Source: Anaerolineales bacterium (lineage in GTDB: Bacteria; Chloroflexota; Anaerolineae; Anaerolineales; Villigracilaceae). From it: a stretch of DNA of 64,000 nt. Of the stretch, positions 18,441 through 27,155 are shown piece after piece (the stretch's first letter is position 1; every line of letters begins with the position of its first letter). The position numbers and the translations under genes were made by a program. A model generated the notes under the pieces. That model did not search any database. It was not told the DNA's origin and saw only the letters and a list, made by a program, of their open reading frames with translations. Where the stretch lies: positions 62,001 to 126,000 of the forward strand of contig JADLBX010000036.1 in NCBI GenBank assembly GCA_020847435.1, in the 5' to 3' direction.

Positions 18441-18525
18441 TGATTTATTAACCGCGAAGCGCGCCAAGGTCGCTAGGGGACAAAAAAAGATTTTCTTCGC
18501 GCGCTTCGCGAGCTTAGCGGTTCAA
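18441..18525. repeat. Intergenic snap-back repeat
   Basis: AACCGCGAAGCGCGCCAAGG...CGCGCTTCGCGAGCTTAGCGGTT imperfect inverted ends. Confidence 0.5.
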
Positions 18526-18526
18526 A

Positions 18527-19423
18527 TCAAGCGTTCGGCGTTTCGGGCAAAGCCTGTTGATGCGCGCGGTTGACAATGTAGATGCCAGCCAATGCAATCG
18601 CTCCGCCCAGCCATTGCGCCGCTGTGGGAATCTCGCCCAGCAGGGGAACGGCTAAAACGGCGGTCAATATCGGCTGACCGATCAACGTCGGCGAAACGAC
18701 CGAAGCGGGCAGGTGTCCGAGCGCGTAGGAGATGGCGAGATAGCCGATCATTTGCGAGACGATGGCTGTGGCGAAAAATACCAGCCAGGTATTTGACGAG
18801 TAGCCAAGCAAGGGGTTGTCCAAGGCGAAGTTGATCGCGCACAAAAACACAGCCGCGCTCAAGCCGACGAACCACGTATAACGGAACGGGTCCAGAAATT
18901 TTCGTCCGCGCTGGATGATGAGCTGGTAGATGGCGTAAAAGACGGCGGCGGCGCTTGCCAGCAGGTCGCCGAGGTTCACGCTCAAATTCTCCGCAAAGTT
19001 TTCACCGACCACCAACGCCGCGCCGATCAGCGCGAGCGCCAAGCCGAACCAGAAAGTTCCGCGCATACGTTCGCGAAAAACGATCAACGCGATCAACGCC
19101 ACCCAGAGCGGGGCGGTGTTTCCCAAAAGCGTCGCTTTGGCGGCGGTGGTGAATTGGACCGCCGTGTTCCAGGTGGCGAAATCTAACGCGGTGAACAAGC
19201 CCGCGAACATCGGGAACCACAACCAGCGCCATTGCAGCGGCGGCAACTTTTTTTGGCGTTGAATTACGAACGGGACGAATAAAACGGTGGCGATGAGCAC
19301 GCGGTAAAAGCCGATCACCGGTCCCGGCGCGTCTGCCCAGCGCACGAACATGGCTGAAAAACTTAATGCCAGCACGCCCACGCCGAGCGCGGCATACGCC
19401 AGAAATAACTTGTTCTGACTCAT
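18527..19423 (-). CDS. EamA/DMT family transporter
   Basis: Ten TM-like segments in two EamA halves; MFVRWADAPGPVIGFYRVLIATVLFVPF; LPASVVSPTLIGQPILTAVLAVPLLGE. Confidence 0.9.
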   Translation of the reverse strand: MSQNKLFLAYAALGVGVLALSFSAMFVRWADAPGPVIGFYRVLIATVLFVPFVIQRQKKLPPLQWRWLWFPMFAGLFTALDFATWNTAVQFTTAAKATLLGNTAPLWVALIALIVFRERMRGTFWFGLALALIGAALVVGENFAENLSVNLGDLLASAAAVFYAIYQLIIQRGRKFLDPFRYTWFVGLSAAVFLCAINFALDNPLLGYSSNTWLVFFATAIVSQMIGYLAISYALGHLPASVVSPTLIGQPILTAVLAVPLLGEIPTAAQWLGGAIALAGIYIVNRAHQQALPETPNA

Positions 19424-19427
19424 GGAT

Positions 19428-20177
19428 TTAGCGGACCTGCAACCGATCGAGCGCAGAGGGAATTTCTGCCAGCGACGAAACGGCCGCGTCAGGCTGGACG
19501 TGCGGCTGGTCCGCCCCGCGTGAGCCGGCGCGCCGCTTGATCCAGATCGCCGCCAGCCCCGCGTTCTGCGCGCCGCGGATGTCGGCGTCGAGGTTATCGC
19601 CGATCATCACCGCCTCCTCGGGCAGGAAATACCAGTTGGATAGCGCCAACTCGAAGATGCGCGGATGCGGCTTGCGGTAACTGCACGCGGCGGAGGTCAA
19701 TGCGAAGTCGAAGAAGCGACCGAGTCCAAATTTGTGTAAGAGTTGTTGTACATCCTTGTCGTCTCCTGCGTTCGAGATCAGCCCCATGCGATAGCCGTCT
19801 GCTTCGATCTTTTTCAAAGCGGCAAGCGCGTCCTCTTCCAGCGCCCAGTTCGTTTGAGTGACGGCAAAGAGTCTATCCAACGCCTCGCGGATGATTTGAT
19901 CGGAAACTTCGCCGTAACCTTTGTGCGTTAGCACATCCCGCAAGACGAAGGAATAGGTTGTTTCGAGTAAATCCTTTTCGCGTTGCTTGAAATAGTCGTC
20001 CAGCCTGCGGCGGAACTCCAGCGGGAAGGTCGAAAGGTTGAGTTCCAAGCCCTGCTCGCGCAAATACAGGGTCAGCGCCTCGTCGCCGCGCGCGTTGACC
20101 GGCTGGGTGGCGTCGCTTTCGTGCATGAGCGTCCCGCCCAGATCGAAGATGACCGCGCGAAGAATGTTGGGAGCCAT
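19428..20177 (-). CDS. HAD family hydrolase
   Basis: RAVIFDLGGTLMHES; GLISNAGDDKD; KPHPRIFELAL; MIGDNLDADIRGAQNAGL. Confidence 0.9.
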   Translation of the reverse strand: MAPNILRAVIFDLGGTLMHESDATQPVNARGDEALTLYLREQGLELNLSTFPLEFRRRLDDYFKQREKDLLETTYSFVLRDVLTHKGYGEVSDQIIREALDRLFAVTQTNWALEEDALAALKKIEADGYRMGLISNAGDDKDVQQLLHKFGLGRFFDFALTSAACSYRKPHPRIFELALSNWYFLPEEAVMIGDNLDADIRGAQNAGLAAIWIKRRAGSRGADQPHVQPDAAVSSLAEIPSALDRLQVR

Positions 20178-20201
20178 GAGTAATAACTATCGGCGGCGAT
20201 T

Positions 20202-21515
20202 CTAATTGTTTTTTACCGGTTCTTGCGTGGGCGGTCTTTGAGGCAGGGTCGTGACCAGCACCTTGTCCACCCGGCGCCCGTCCATGTCAATCACTTCGAA
20301 GCGCAGCCCGTGCCACTCGAAATGGTCGGCGGCTTGTGGAACGCGTCCCAGCGACATCATCACGAATCCGCTCAGGGTTTCGTATTCGTCTTCGTGGGGC
20401 AGCGCGGTCACCTTGAAGATCTCTTTGAATTCGTCCGCTTCCAACATGCCGTCCAATAGCCACGACCCGTCCTGCCTTTGCGTGGCTTGCGGCTCTTCAT
20501 GTTCCATCTGCCCCACGATCTCTTCCAGGATGTCGTTGATTGTCAGCAGTCCTTGCAAACCGCCGAATTCGTCAATCACCAACAGCAGCTCGGCGCCTTT
20601 TTCCTTGAAGACCTCGAGCGCGCGCGAGGCGAACATCGTTTCCGGGATGAAGAACGCCGGTTTGAGCATATCCTTCAAACGGATTGGCTCGCCGCTCAGA
20701 CTTTTCACCAGCAAGTCGCGGGCTTTGACGATGCCCAAAATTGTATCCAGCGTTCCCTGCCGGACAGGGAAGCGGGAGTATTCGCTCTCACTCACTTTCT
20801 GCCGAATCTCATCCATTGAATCGCTGATGTCCAAATAAACGATGTTTGTGCGCGGCGTCATCAACGAATAGACGCGCTGATCGTCGAGGCTGAACACGCC
20901 CTCCACCATGTCGTGCTCCGCTTCCTCGAAGACTCCCGCCTGCGTGCCTTGGTCTATCAGCAGTTGAATTTCCTCCTCGGTCACTGGCGGTTCGCTCCCC
21001 GGTTTGACCCCGAGTGTTTTGAGGATGAAGTCTGTTATCCGGCCGAGAAGCCAGACGAACGGCGAAAATATTTTCGAGACCATCATCATCGGCGTCGCGA
21101 GGAAGGATGCGATTTGTTCGGGGTTCTGCAACGCGATCCGTTTAGGCACAAGTTCGCCTAAGATAATGGAAAAAAATGTGATCGCGATAACCACTAAGCC
21201 AAGCGATAATGATTCAGCATACTCCGCGAGCGCGGGGATGTTCTCCAATAACGCCGCCAGTGGGCGTGCCAGTGTTGCGCCTCCGACTGCGCCGACAAAA
21301 ACGCCGACCAGCGTAATTCCAATTTGGACCGTGGCGAGGAACAGGTTCGGGTTTTGGATCAGATCCAGCGCGGTCTTTGCGCCTTTATCTCCCTCGTTGA
21401 TCCTTTGTTGTAAACGAGCCTTCCGCGAGGAAGCCACTGACATCTCGGACAGCACAAAAACCGCATTGATGATAATAAGGAGAGCGATGACTAGTATGTC
21501 TGTTGGAATACTCAT
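20202..21515 (-). CDS. Hemolysin family protein (CNNM/CBS pair/CorC_HlyC)
   Basis: LFVLSEMSVASSRKARLQQ..., CBS pair, FGGLQGLLTINDILEEIVGQ. Confidence 0.92.
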   Translation of the reverse strand: MSIPTDILVIALLIIINAVFVLSEMSVASSRKARLQQRINEGDKGAKTALDLIQNPNLFLATVQIGITLVGVFVGAVGGATLARPLAALLENIPALAEYAESLSLGLVVIAITFFSIILGELVPKRIALQNPEQIASFLATPMMMVSKIFSPFVWLLGRITDFILKTLGVKPGSEPPVTEEEIQLLIDQGTQAGVFEEAEHDMVEGVFSLDDQRVYSLMTPRTNIVYLDISDSMDEIRQKVSESEYSRFPVRQGTLDTILGIVKARDLLVKSLSGEPIRLKDMLKPAFFIPETMFASRALEVFKEKGAELLLVIDEFGGLQGLLTINDILEEIVGQMEHEEPQATQRQDGSWLLDGMLEADEFKEIFKVTALPHEDEYETLSGFVMMSLGRVPQAADHFEWHGLRFEVIDMDGRRVDKVLVTTLPQRPPTQEPVKNN

Positions 21516-21667
21516 TGAACCTGATTACTTCTGAACGCGCACAAAGCCGCAGGCGACCGCCAACGGTTTGTCGGATGAGATTCGGATGACGAACTATCTA
21601 TGGGGATTTCAGACATGACACTTAAACGTAATTGACCTTCGCCTTATTGTACTATGAATATCGTTTC

Positions 21668-22726
21668 TTACTCGACTTGGATGCCTGTTCCCGTTTCGAC
21701 GCGTCCTATCGCCCAAACAGGCTGACTCAATTCCTGGGCGCGGATAGTGAACGCCTCCAGTTTTTCCTGAGGGACGCCCAGCAATAACCCGCCGCTCGTC
21801 TGCGGATCGAACAACAGCATCTGATTCTCTTCGTCAATCGAATCGGCAAACTTGACCCGCGACTCGAAATAGACCTTGTTATCGAACGCGCCGCCGGCAA
21901 AACAGCCTTTCTCGGCATACTTCCGCGCGCTGCTGGTAAACGGAATATTTGCAAACTCGAAGTTCAGCGCAACGCCAGAGGCTTCTGCCATCTCCAACGC
22001 GTGACCGAGCAAACTGTAGCCAGTAATGTCCGTTCCACCGCGCAGATCAAACTCAACCGCGAGTTGACTCGCGGTTGAGTTCAGGCGCTTCATCCAATCC
22101 ACCGCTTCTTGCAAATCTGCCGTTTCCACTTGTTCGCGCTTCAAGGCAGTGGTCGTAACGCCAAAACCAAGCGGCTTGGTCAAGACCAGCGCGTCGCCGA
22201 CTTTGAGTCCGCCTTTGCTCAACATCTTGCGCGGGTCAACAAAGCCGATGACGACCAGTCCGAATTTCGGCTCTTTGTCTTTCACGGTGTGCCCGCCCGC
22301 GATGACGACTCCTGCCTCGCGCGCTTTTTCCGCGCCGCCGCGTATGATTTCGCTCGAAATTTCGGGCGGCAAATCATCCGGCAGCGCGGCGACGTTCAAC
22401 GCGAGGAAGGGTTGTCCGCCCATCGCGTAGACGTCGGATAAACTGTTTGCCGCGGCGATTGCGCCGTAATCGTACGCGTCGTCCACCACTGGGGTGAAGA
22501 AATCGGTAGTGACGACGAGCGCGCGGTCGTCGTCCAAACGCCAAACAGCCGCGTCATCCGGTTCGCGCAGACCGACCAAAAGGTCCGGAAATGAAGCGGC
22601 GTCGAAGATGTCTTTCACGGGACGCAGAACCTGCGTCAGCGCGTCGGCGCTTAGTTTGGACGCTCAACCCGCGCACGTCGAAAGAGTCGTGAGGCGGATT
22701 TCGCGTCCGGTTCGAGGGATTGGCAT
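21668..22726 (-). CDS. selD: Selenide, water dikinase, predicted selenoprotein (UGA codon 21 read as Sec)
   Basis: ORF track gives 21668..22618 only; extending through in-frame TGA (22664-22666) gives MPIPRTGREIRLTTLSTCAG-U-ASKLSADALTQVLRPVKDIFD..., colinear with E. coli SelD [21 protein letters not shown]. Confidence 0.88.
22621..22637 (-). promoter_or_regulatory. Candidate bacterial SECIS hairpin
   Basis: Minus strand GACGCAG-GTT-CTGCGTC, perfect 7-bp stem, GU at start of loop, 26 nt after the UGA. Confidence 0.75.
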
Positions 22727-22735
22727 AATGACAAA

Positions 22736-22768
22736 CGCTCCATCGGGGTCTCAGACCCCGATGGAGCG
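22736..22768 (-). terminator. Strong hairpin after the SPFH gene and just upstream of selD
   Basis: CGCTCCATCGGGGTCT/AGACCCCGATGGAGCG palindrome. Confidence 0.65.
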
Positions 22769-22778
22769 AGTAATGACG

Positions 22779-23789
22779 CTATTGCGGGGTTTGCGAGCCC
22801 GGCAACGGCAAGATGAATTGATTGCCTGTCGGAATGAAGATCGTCTGCACGCCCGGCGCCAGTTTCAAAATGTATTGGTATTGGAGCAATTCCGGCGTGA
22901 GCGATTCGGCGAGCAGTTGATTGGCTTCCGCTTCTGCCTGCGCTTGAATGATGCGCGCTTCCGCCGCGCCTTTCGCCGCGATCACCGCCGCATCCGCCTG
23001 CCCTTGCGCTTCCTGGCGGGCTTGCTCGGCTTCCTGTTTTTTCTGTTCGACGACAAAAGCGGCTTGTTGCGCCTGTTGCTCGGCGATCTGTTTCTGTTCG
23101 ACAGCGGCGGCATATTCCTCGCTGAAATGGATATCGCGCAGAATGAAATCGAGCAGTTCAAGATGGTTCTTGCTCAGGCTGGCGGAAAGCTGAGCGTTGA
23201 TGATCTGGATCATTTCCTCGCGCTTGGTCGAGACGACTTCCTCAACGCCGTATTGCGAAACGGCATCGCGGATGGCGCCGCGCACTTCGGGGCGCACCAC
23301 GCCGCTTTCATAATCGTTCTGCCATGCGATATGAAGCTGCACCACCTTGCTCGGGTCAATGCGATAAATGACCGTCGCGTCGATGATGACCTCCTGCCCG
23401 TCTTTTGTGCGGGCGCGGATCGAGTCCTCGCCTGAGTCGGGTCCTTGTTCGGGCAGGAATGACATGGTGTACGTTTGGTTTGAAATCGGGTAGGTTACCA
23501 CTTGTTCGACCACGGGCAAAATCCAGTGCAAGCCCGGCTCGAGCGCTTCCGAGCGGACGCCGCCCGCGCGCACCGTCTTGACCACGCCGCGTTCGTTCGA
23601 TTCGACATATACCAATCCCGAACCCAGCACGGTTAGCAACGCCGCGATCACCACCAAAATGAGCGCGCTCGAACTCGACCCTTTCGCAGTTTGATGGCGG
23701 CTGGCTCGTACCGCCGCCAAAACGCCGATGCCGATGGCGGCAAGCCAGGCAAAACCTGCCAGTGTACGGATTACATCTACAACATTCAT
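22779..23789 (-). CDS. SPFH/Band 7 (prohibitin-like) membrane protein
   Basis: SNERGVVKTVRAGGVRSEALEPGLHWILPVVEQVVTYPI; coiled-coil AEQQAQQAAFVVEQKKQEAEQARQEAQGQAD; start moved to 23789 with GGAGGAAC RBS. Confidence 0.9.
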   Translation of the reverse strand: MNVVDVIRTLAGFAWLAAIGIGVLAAVRASRHQTAKGSSSSALILVVIAALLTVLGSGLVYVESNERGVVKTVRAGGVRSEALEPGLHWILPVVEQVVTYPISNQTYTMSFLPEQGPDSGEDSIRARTKDGQEVIIDATVIYRIDPSKVVQLHIAWQNDYESGVVRPEVRGAIRDAVSQYGVEEVVSTKREEMIQIINAQLSASLSKNHLELLDFILRDIHFSEEYAAAVEQKQIAEQQAQQAAFVVEQKKQEAEQARQEAQGQADAAVIAAKGAAEARIIQAQAEAEANQLLAESLTPELLQYQYILKLAPGVQTIFIPTGNQFILPLPGSQTPQ

Positions 23790-23841
23790 TGTTCCTCCGA
23801 TTTGATTTGAAATAATTATACCGCCATGATACGATGACGCC

Positions 23842-24516
23842 ATGCAAACCGGCAAAGCGCAGGTGACCGAGCTGATTCTTTTGGATGGACTCCGCCACGC
23901 GCGGATCGCCTGCCCTGCGGATCTGATTCCCACGCCCGGGCAATATCTCCTCGTCGGCGACGATTCATTCGCGGCTCTGCCTGCCTCGCTCTATTTTACG
24001 GATTCGGCGCCTGATGGTTTCATTGCCGCCTCCGCGCCGGAGTCGTGGACGCCCGGCATGACCGTCCACGTGCGCGGTCCGCTGGGGCGCGGTTTCAACC
24101 TGCCCGCCTCCGCGCGAAAAGTCGCGCTCGTTGCCTGCGACGAGTCGCCGACGCGACTGCGAGGGTTGATCCAGCCTGCATTGAAGCAAGGCGCGGCAAT
24201 CGTGTTGTTGACCGATTCGTCTGCCGAAAATCTGCCGGACGATGTGGAGGTTCAACCTTTGGCGGCGCTGGGCGAGATTGTCGCGTGGGCTGATTACGCC
24301 GCGTTGGATGTGCGGCGCGAGGGTCTGCCGGAGCTGGTAAAAAGGCTGGGGGAACTGAGTCAAGCCGCCCCGTTGAAAGAAGCGGAGGTTTTCATCCACA
24401 CGCCGGCGCCCTGCGGCGGAGTCTCCGGGTGCGGTGTGTGCGCGGTCGTCACGAAATCGGGTTGGAAGTTGGCTTGCAAAGATGGACCCGTGTTCGGGCT
24501 GAGGGAAATTTGTTAA
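23842..24516 (+). CDS. PyrK-like iron-sulfur electron-transfer protein
   Basis: FNR-like beta barrel then CGGVSGCGVCAVVTKSGWKLACKDGPVF [2Fe-2S] Cys motif. Confidence 0.7.
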   Translation: MQTGKAQVTELILLDGLRHARIACPADLIPTPGQYLLVGDDSFAALPASLYFTDSAPDGFIAASAPESWTPGMTVHVRGPLGRGFNLPASARKVALVACDESPTRLRGLIQPALKQGAAIVLLTDSSAENLPDDVEVQPLAALGEIVAWADYAALDVRREGLPELVKRLGELSQAAPLKEAEVFIHTPAPCGGVSGCGVCAVVTKSGWKLACKDGPVFGLREIC

Positions 24517-24538
24517 TTGATGTCGCGCAGTTGTCCTG

Positions 24539-24562
24539 TGCCGCTAGGTTCACTTTGCGGCT
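24539..24562. repeat. GCCGCTAGGTTCACTTTGCGGC repeat, degenerate copy of the TTCACTTTGCGG family
   Basis: Directly after CDS stop; shares GGTTCACTTTGCGG. Confidence 0.4.
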
Positions 24563-24580
24563 GGGCGATACAAAGCAATT

Positions 24581-25420
24581 TCACTTCGCCTTGAAGAAAA
24601 TATTCTCCACTGGCGTCTTCAACTGAATCCTCCGTCCGCTGATCTTCATCAACTCGGCGAGGGATTTTTTCTTCGTCCCATCCCATAGCACGAGACTGTC
24701 TTTTTGCTTCGTCAAGTAATCATTGAGTTGATTGAAGTCCGAATAGCCGTCGAAGAAACTGACGAGGCGGCGGAAGAGTTTGGGTAGGAGCAAAATGTCT
24801 TCTTGAAGCGTGCGGATGTCGTACAACGTGAAATCCGACGTGCGGTCAATGGACCAGATGCCGCGCTTGGTCTTTCGGGCGCGGGCGACGACCGCGCGAA
24901 ACTTCTCCGCAAAGACGCGGTCGGTGGTGGTGTAAAACGTGGGGTAGACCAGTCCCTCGCGGGCGAGTTCGAAGTTGATCGAATCTTCAATTGGAAGCGT
25001 CGCGGAGTCCATCACTGCGCCATCCGTGAGTTTGGCAGACTTGGGGAAAACATAACTCACGGGACGACCATATTTATCCGTCGAAGCGGAAGCGATGAAT
25101 CCCGCTTTGCCGTCGTCCGCGTCCACGATCTTGGTCAGGCTCAGGCTGTACGTCACCGATTTGATCCCGACCAATTCGAGCAACGATTCGAGCGCGGCAA
25201 GCGCGAACGTGCGCGGCTGGTGGTAGCCCTCGTAATGCGTTTCGAGCGCGTCAATGGACTCGACGCGCAGTTGTTTGCGTTTTTCCTTTTTATCTTTTTC
25301 GGTTTGCCATTTGAAAAAATCCCAGTTCGCCATGTCGTTGGCTTGAAAGCGGATCGAATCGCCGTCGGGCGAAAAACCTTTGACGTGGAACGTCCCTGCG
25401 ATGATTTTGTATTGAGTCAT
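24581..25420 (-). CDS. Thermonuclease (SNase-like) family protein
   Basis: GFSPDGDSIRFQA, LRVESIDALETHY, KYGRPVSYVF; start moved to 25420. Confidence 0.6.
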   Translation of the reverse strand: MTQYKIIAGTFHVKGFSPDGDSIRFQANDMANWDFFKWQTEKDKKEKRKQLRVESIDALETHYEGYHQPRTFALAALESLLELVGIKSVTYSLSLTKIVDADDGKAGFIASASTDKYGRPVSYVFPKSAKLTDGAVMDSATLPIEDSINFELAREGLVYPTFYTTTDRVFAEKFRAVVARARKTKRGIWSIDRTSDFTLYDIRTLQEDILLLPKLFRRLVSFFDGYSDFNQLNDYLTKQKDSLVLWDGTKKKSLAELMKISGRRIQLKTPVENIFFKAK

Positions 25421-25486
25421 GTCTGCCTCCGTGATTGGCTCCATTATAGAGATTTTCACGATCAATGACAACCATGAATATTTAAC

Positions 25487-25514
25487 TTGACATTCTTCGT
25501 AAGAACCATACAAT
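25487..25514 (+). promoter_or_regulatory. Promoter TTGACA-N16-TACAAT with palindrome TTCTTcgtAAGAA in the spacer
   Basis: -35 25487-25492, -10 25509-25514, palindrome 25493-25505. Confidence 0.6.
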
Positions 25515-25569
25515 AGCGGACATCTGGTAACCAAACTATGAAACTTTTCCAACATTGCTTGTGTATCGG

Positions 25570-25641
25570 GCGGGGCTCGTAGTCACCGCCTGAGAGATAC
25601 CTCCGCAGTCAACGGCTCTTAAGACGGTAGACGACCCCCGC
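25570..25641 (+). ncRNA. Structured 5' leader element upstream of cysteine synthase gene (no known family assigned)
   Basis: GCGGGGCTCGT pairs ACGACCCCCGC (10 of 11 positions); inner ACCG/CGGT and TGAGAG/CTCTTA helices nest within it. Confidence 0.5.
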
Positions 25642-25720
25642 GTGCAAAATTTCGCAACGTGTGGCGTTTGTTCGCCGTCTTTTTGTTTGCCCGTTGACTG
25701 CTTTTGATTCCAAGGAAGCA

Positions 25721-26713
25721 ATGACACTACTCGATAACCGACTCGCCGAATCTTTTTGTGTACGTGAAGATGGACTCGCCGCGCACGTGGGGAACACGCC
25801 GCTTCTCCCGCTTCGCCGCGCGACCTTCGGTCTGCCCCAAGCGGTGAAAGTTTTCGCCAAGGCGGAGTGGTTCAACCCAAGCGGCTCCGTCAAGGATAGA
25901 CCCGCGCTCAACATCATCCAAACCGCGTTAGCGAATGGCGATCTCACCAGCGGAAAGCGATTGCTCGATTCAACTTCGGGCAACATGGGCATCGCGTACG
26001 CAACCTTCGGCGCCGCGCTGGGAATTTCAGTCACGTTGACCATCCCAGCCAGCGCCAGCCCCGAACGCTTCGCCATCTTACGCGCGCTCGGCGCAGAGTT
26101 AATCCTCACCGATCCCACCGAAGGCTCGGATGGCGCGATCGTGGAAGCGCGCAAACTTGCAATTGAAAAGCCTGATCTGTATTGGTACGCGAATCAGTAC
26201 AACAATCCCGCCAACTGGCAGGCGCATTACAAAACGACGGGTCCAGAAATCCTAGAGCAGACGGAGAGTCGAATCACGCACTTCGTCGCGGGGCTTGGCA
26301 CATCAGGGACTTTGATGGGAACGGGCAAATATCTGCGCGAACAATTGCCCGATGTCAGAATCATCGCATTTCAGCCGGACGCGTCCTTCCACGGATTGGA
26401 AGGACTCAAACACATGCCCACCGCGATCAAGCCGGGCATTTATGATGAGTCGTTTGCCGATGAGACGCTTGAAGTACGAACGGAAGAGGCGCGTGCGATG
26501 ACCTTGCGTTTGGCGCGAGAGGAAGGCTTGTTTGTCGGCATCTCGTCTGGGGCGGCGATGGTCGCGGCGTTACGCGTAGCCAACAAACTGAAAGACGGAG
26601 TGATCGTCACCGTCTTCCCTGATTCAGGCGATAAATATCTGAGCGATGTGCCGTTGTGGGAATCCCCTCTCCCTGTGGGCGCCGCGCTGAGCTTGTCGAA
26701 GCGAGAGGGTTAG
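25721..26713 (+). CDS. PLP-dependent cysteine synthase family protein (CysM-like)
   Basis: GNTPLLPLRRATF, WFNPSGSVKDRPAL, DSTSGNMGIAYA, GTSGTLMGTGKYL, GISSGAAM; ATG 25721. Confidence 0.9.
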   Translation: MTLLDNRLAESFCVREDGLAAHVGNTPLLPLRRATFGLPQAVKVFAKAEWFNPSGSVKDRPALNIIQTALANGDLTSGKRLLDSTSGNMGIAYATFGAALGISVTLTIPASASPERFAILRALGAELILTDPTEGSDGAIVEARKLAIEKPDLYWYANQYNNPANWQAHYKTTGPEILEQTESRITHFVAGLGTSGTLMGTGKYLREQLPDVRIIAFQPDASFHGLEGLKHMPTAIKPGIYDESFADETLEVRTEEARAMTLRLAREEGLFVGISSGAAMVAALRVANKLKDGVIVTVFPDSGDKYLSDVPLWESPLPVGAALSLSKREG

Positions 26714-26724
26714 GGTGAGGGCGA
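26664..26724. repeat. REP-like CCCCTCTCCC...GAGAGGGTTAGGGTGAGGGCG repeat spanning the CDS end
   Basis: Contains the same CCCTCTCCC / GAGGGTTAGGGTGAGGGC arms as 10972-11009; encodes ...SPLPVGAALSLSKREG-stop. Confidence 0.65.
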
Positions 26725-27153
26725 ATGTTGACCATAACGACAGAGTTACTGGCTCAAATCAATTCGCATTTGGAGGCGGCGTACCCCGACGAAGGCGCGG
26801 GGTTTCTGCTGGGAGTTGAAGGGGAGGTGAAAAAGATTCTCGCTCTGCCGAACGCGCGCGAAGACGGTGCGCGGCGCAATCGGTTTTTGATCTCGGCGGA
26901 GGAGTACATGAAGGCTGAGTTAACGGCAGACAGTCTGACCCTGAGTCTGATCGGCGTCTTCCATTCGCATCCCGATTGCCCGAACGTCCCATCCGAATAC
27001 GACCGCGAGTGGGCGCAACCGTTCTTCTCGTACATCATCACGCGCGTAGACAACGGCAAGTCGGTCAATCACCGCTCGTGGAGATTGACCGAAGACCGCA
27101 CAAAATACGATGAGGAAGAAATCTTGATTTTGGAAAATAGACAGGAGAATTAA
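26725..27153 (+). CDS. JAMM/MPN+ metalloprotease domain protein (Mec-like)
   Basis: EGAGFLLG, VFHSHPDCPNVPSEYD (HxHPx8-10D JAMM motif). Confidence 0.85.
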   Translation: MLTITTELLAQINSHLEAAYPDEGAGFLLGVEGEVKKILALPNAREDGARRNRFLISAEEYMKAELTADSLTLSLIGVFHSHPDCPNVPSEYDREWAQPFFSYIITRVDNGKSVNHRSWRLTEDRTKYDEEEILILENRQEN

Positions 27154-27155
27154 CG

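Noticed and set aside
22494-23435. 313-aa plus-strand ORF antisense to selD 5' region and SPFH gene
   Set aside because: Arg/Leu-rich shadow translation without recognisable domain; the minus strand is clearly coding.
25570-25641. tRNA or tRNA-Sec gene on either strand (72 nt, strong terminal stem)
   Set aside because: Folds as one long hairpin; no T-loop GTTCGA(N)TCC and no D/T arm arrangement.
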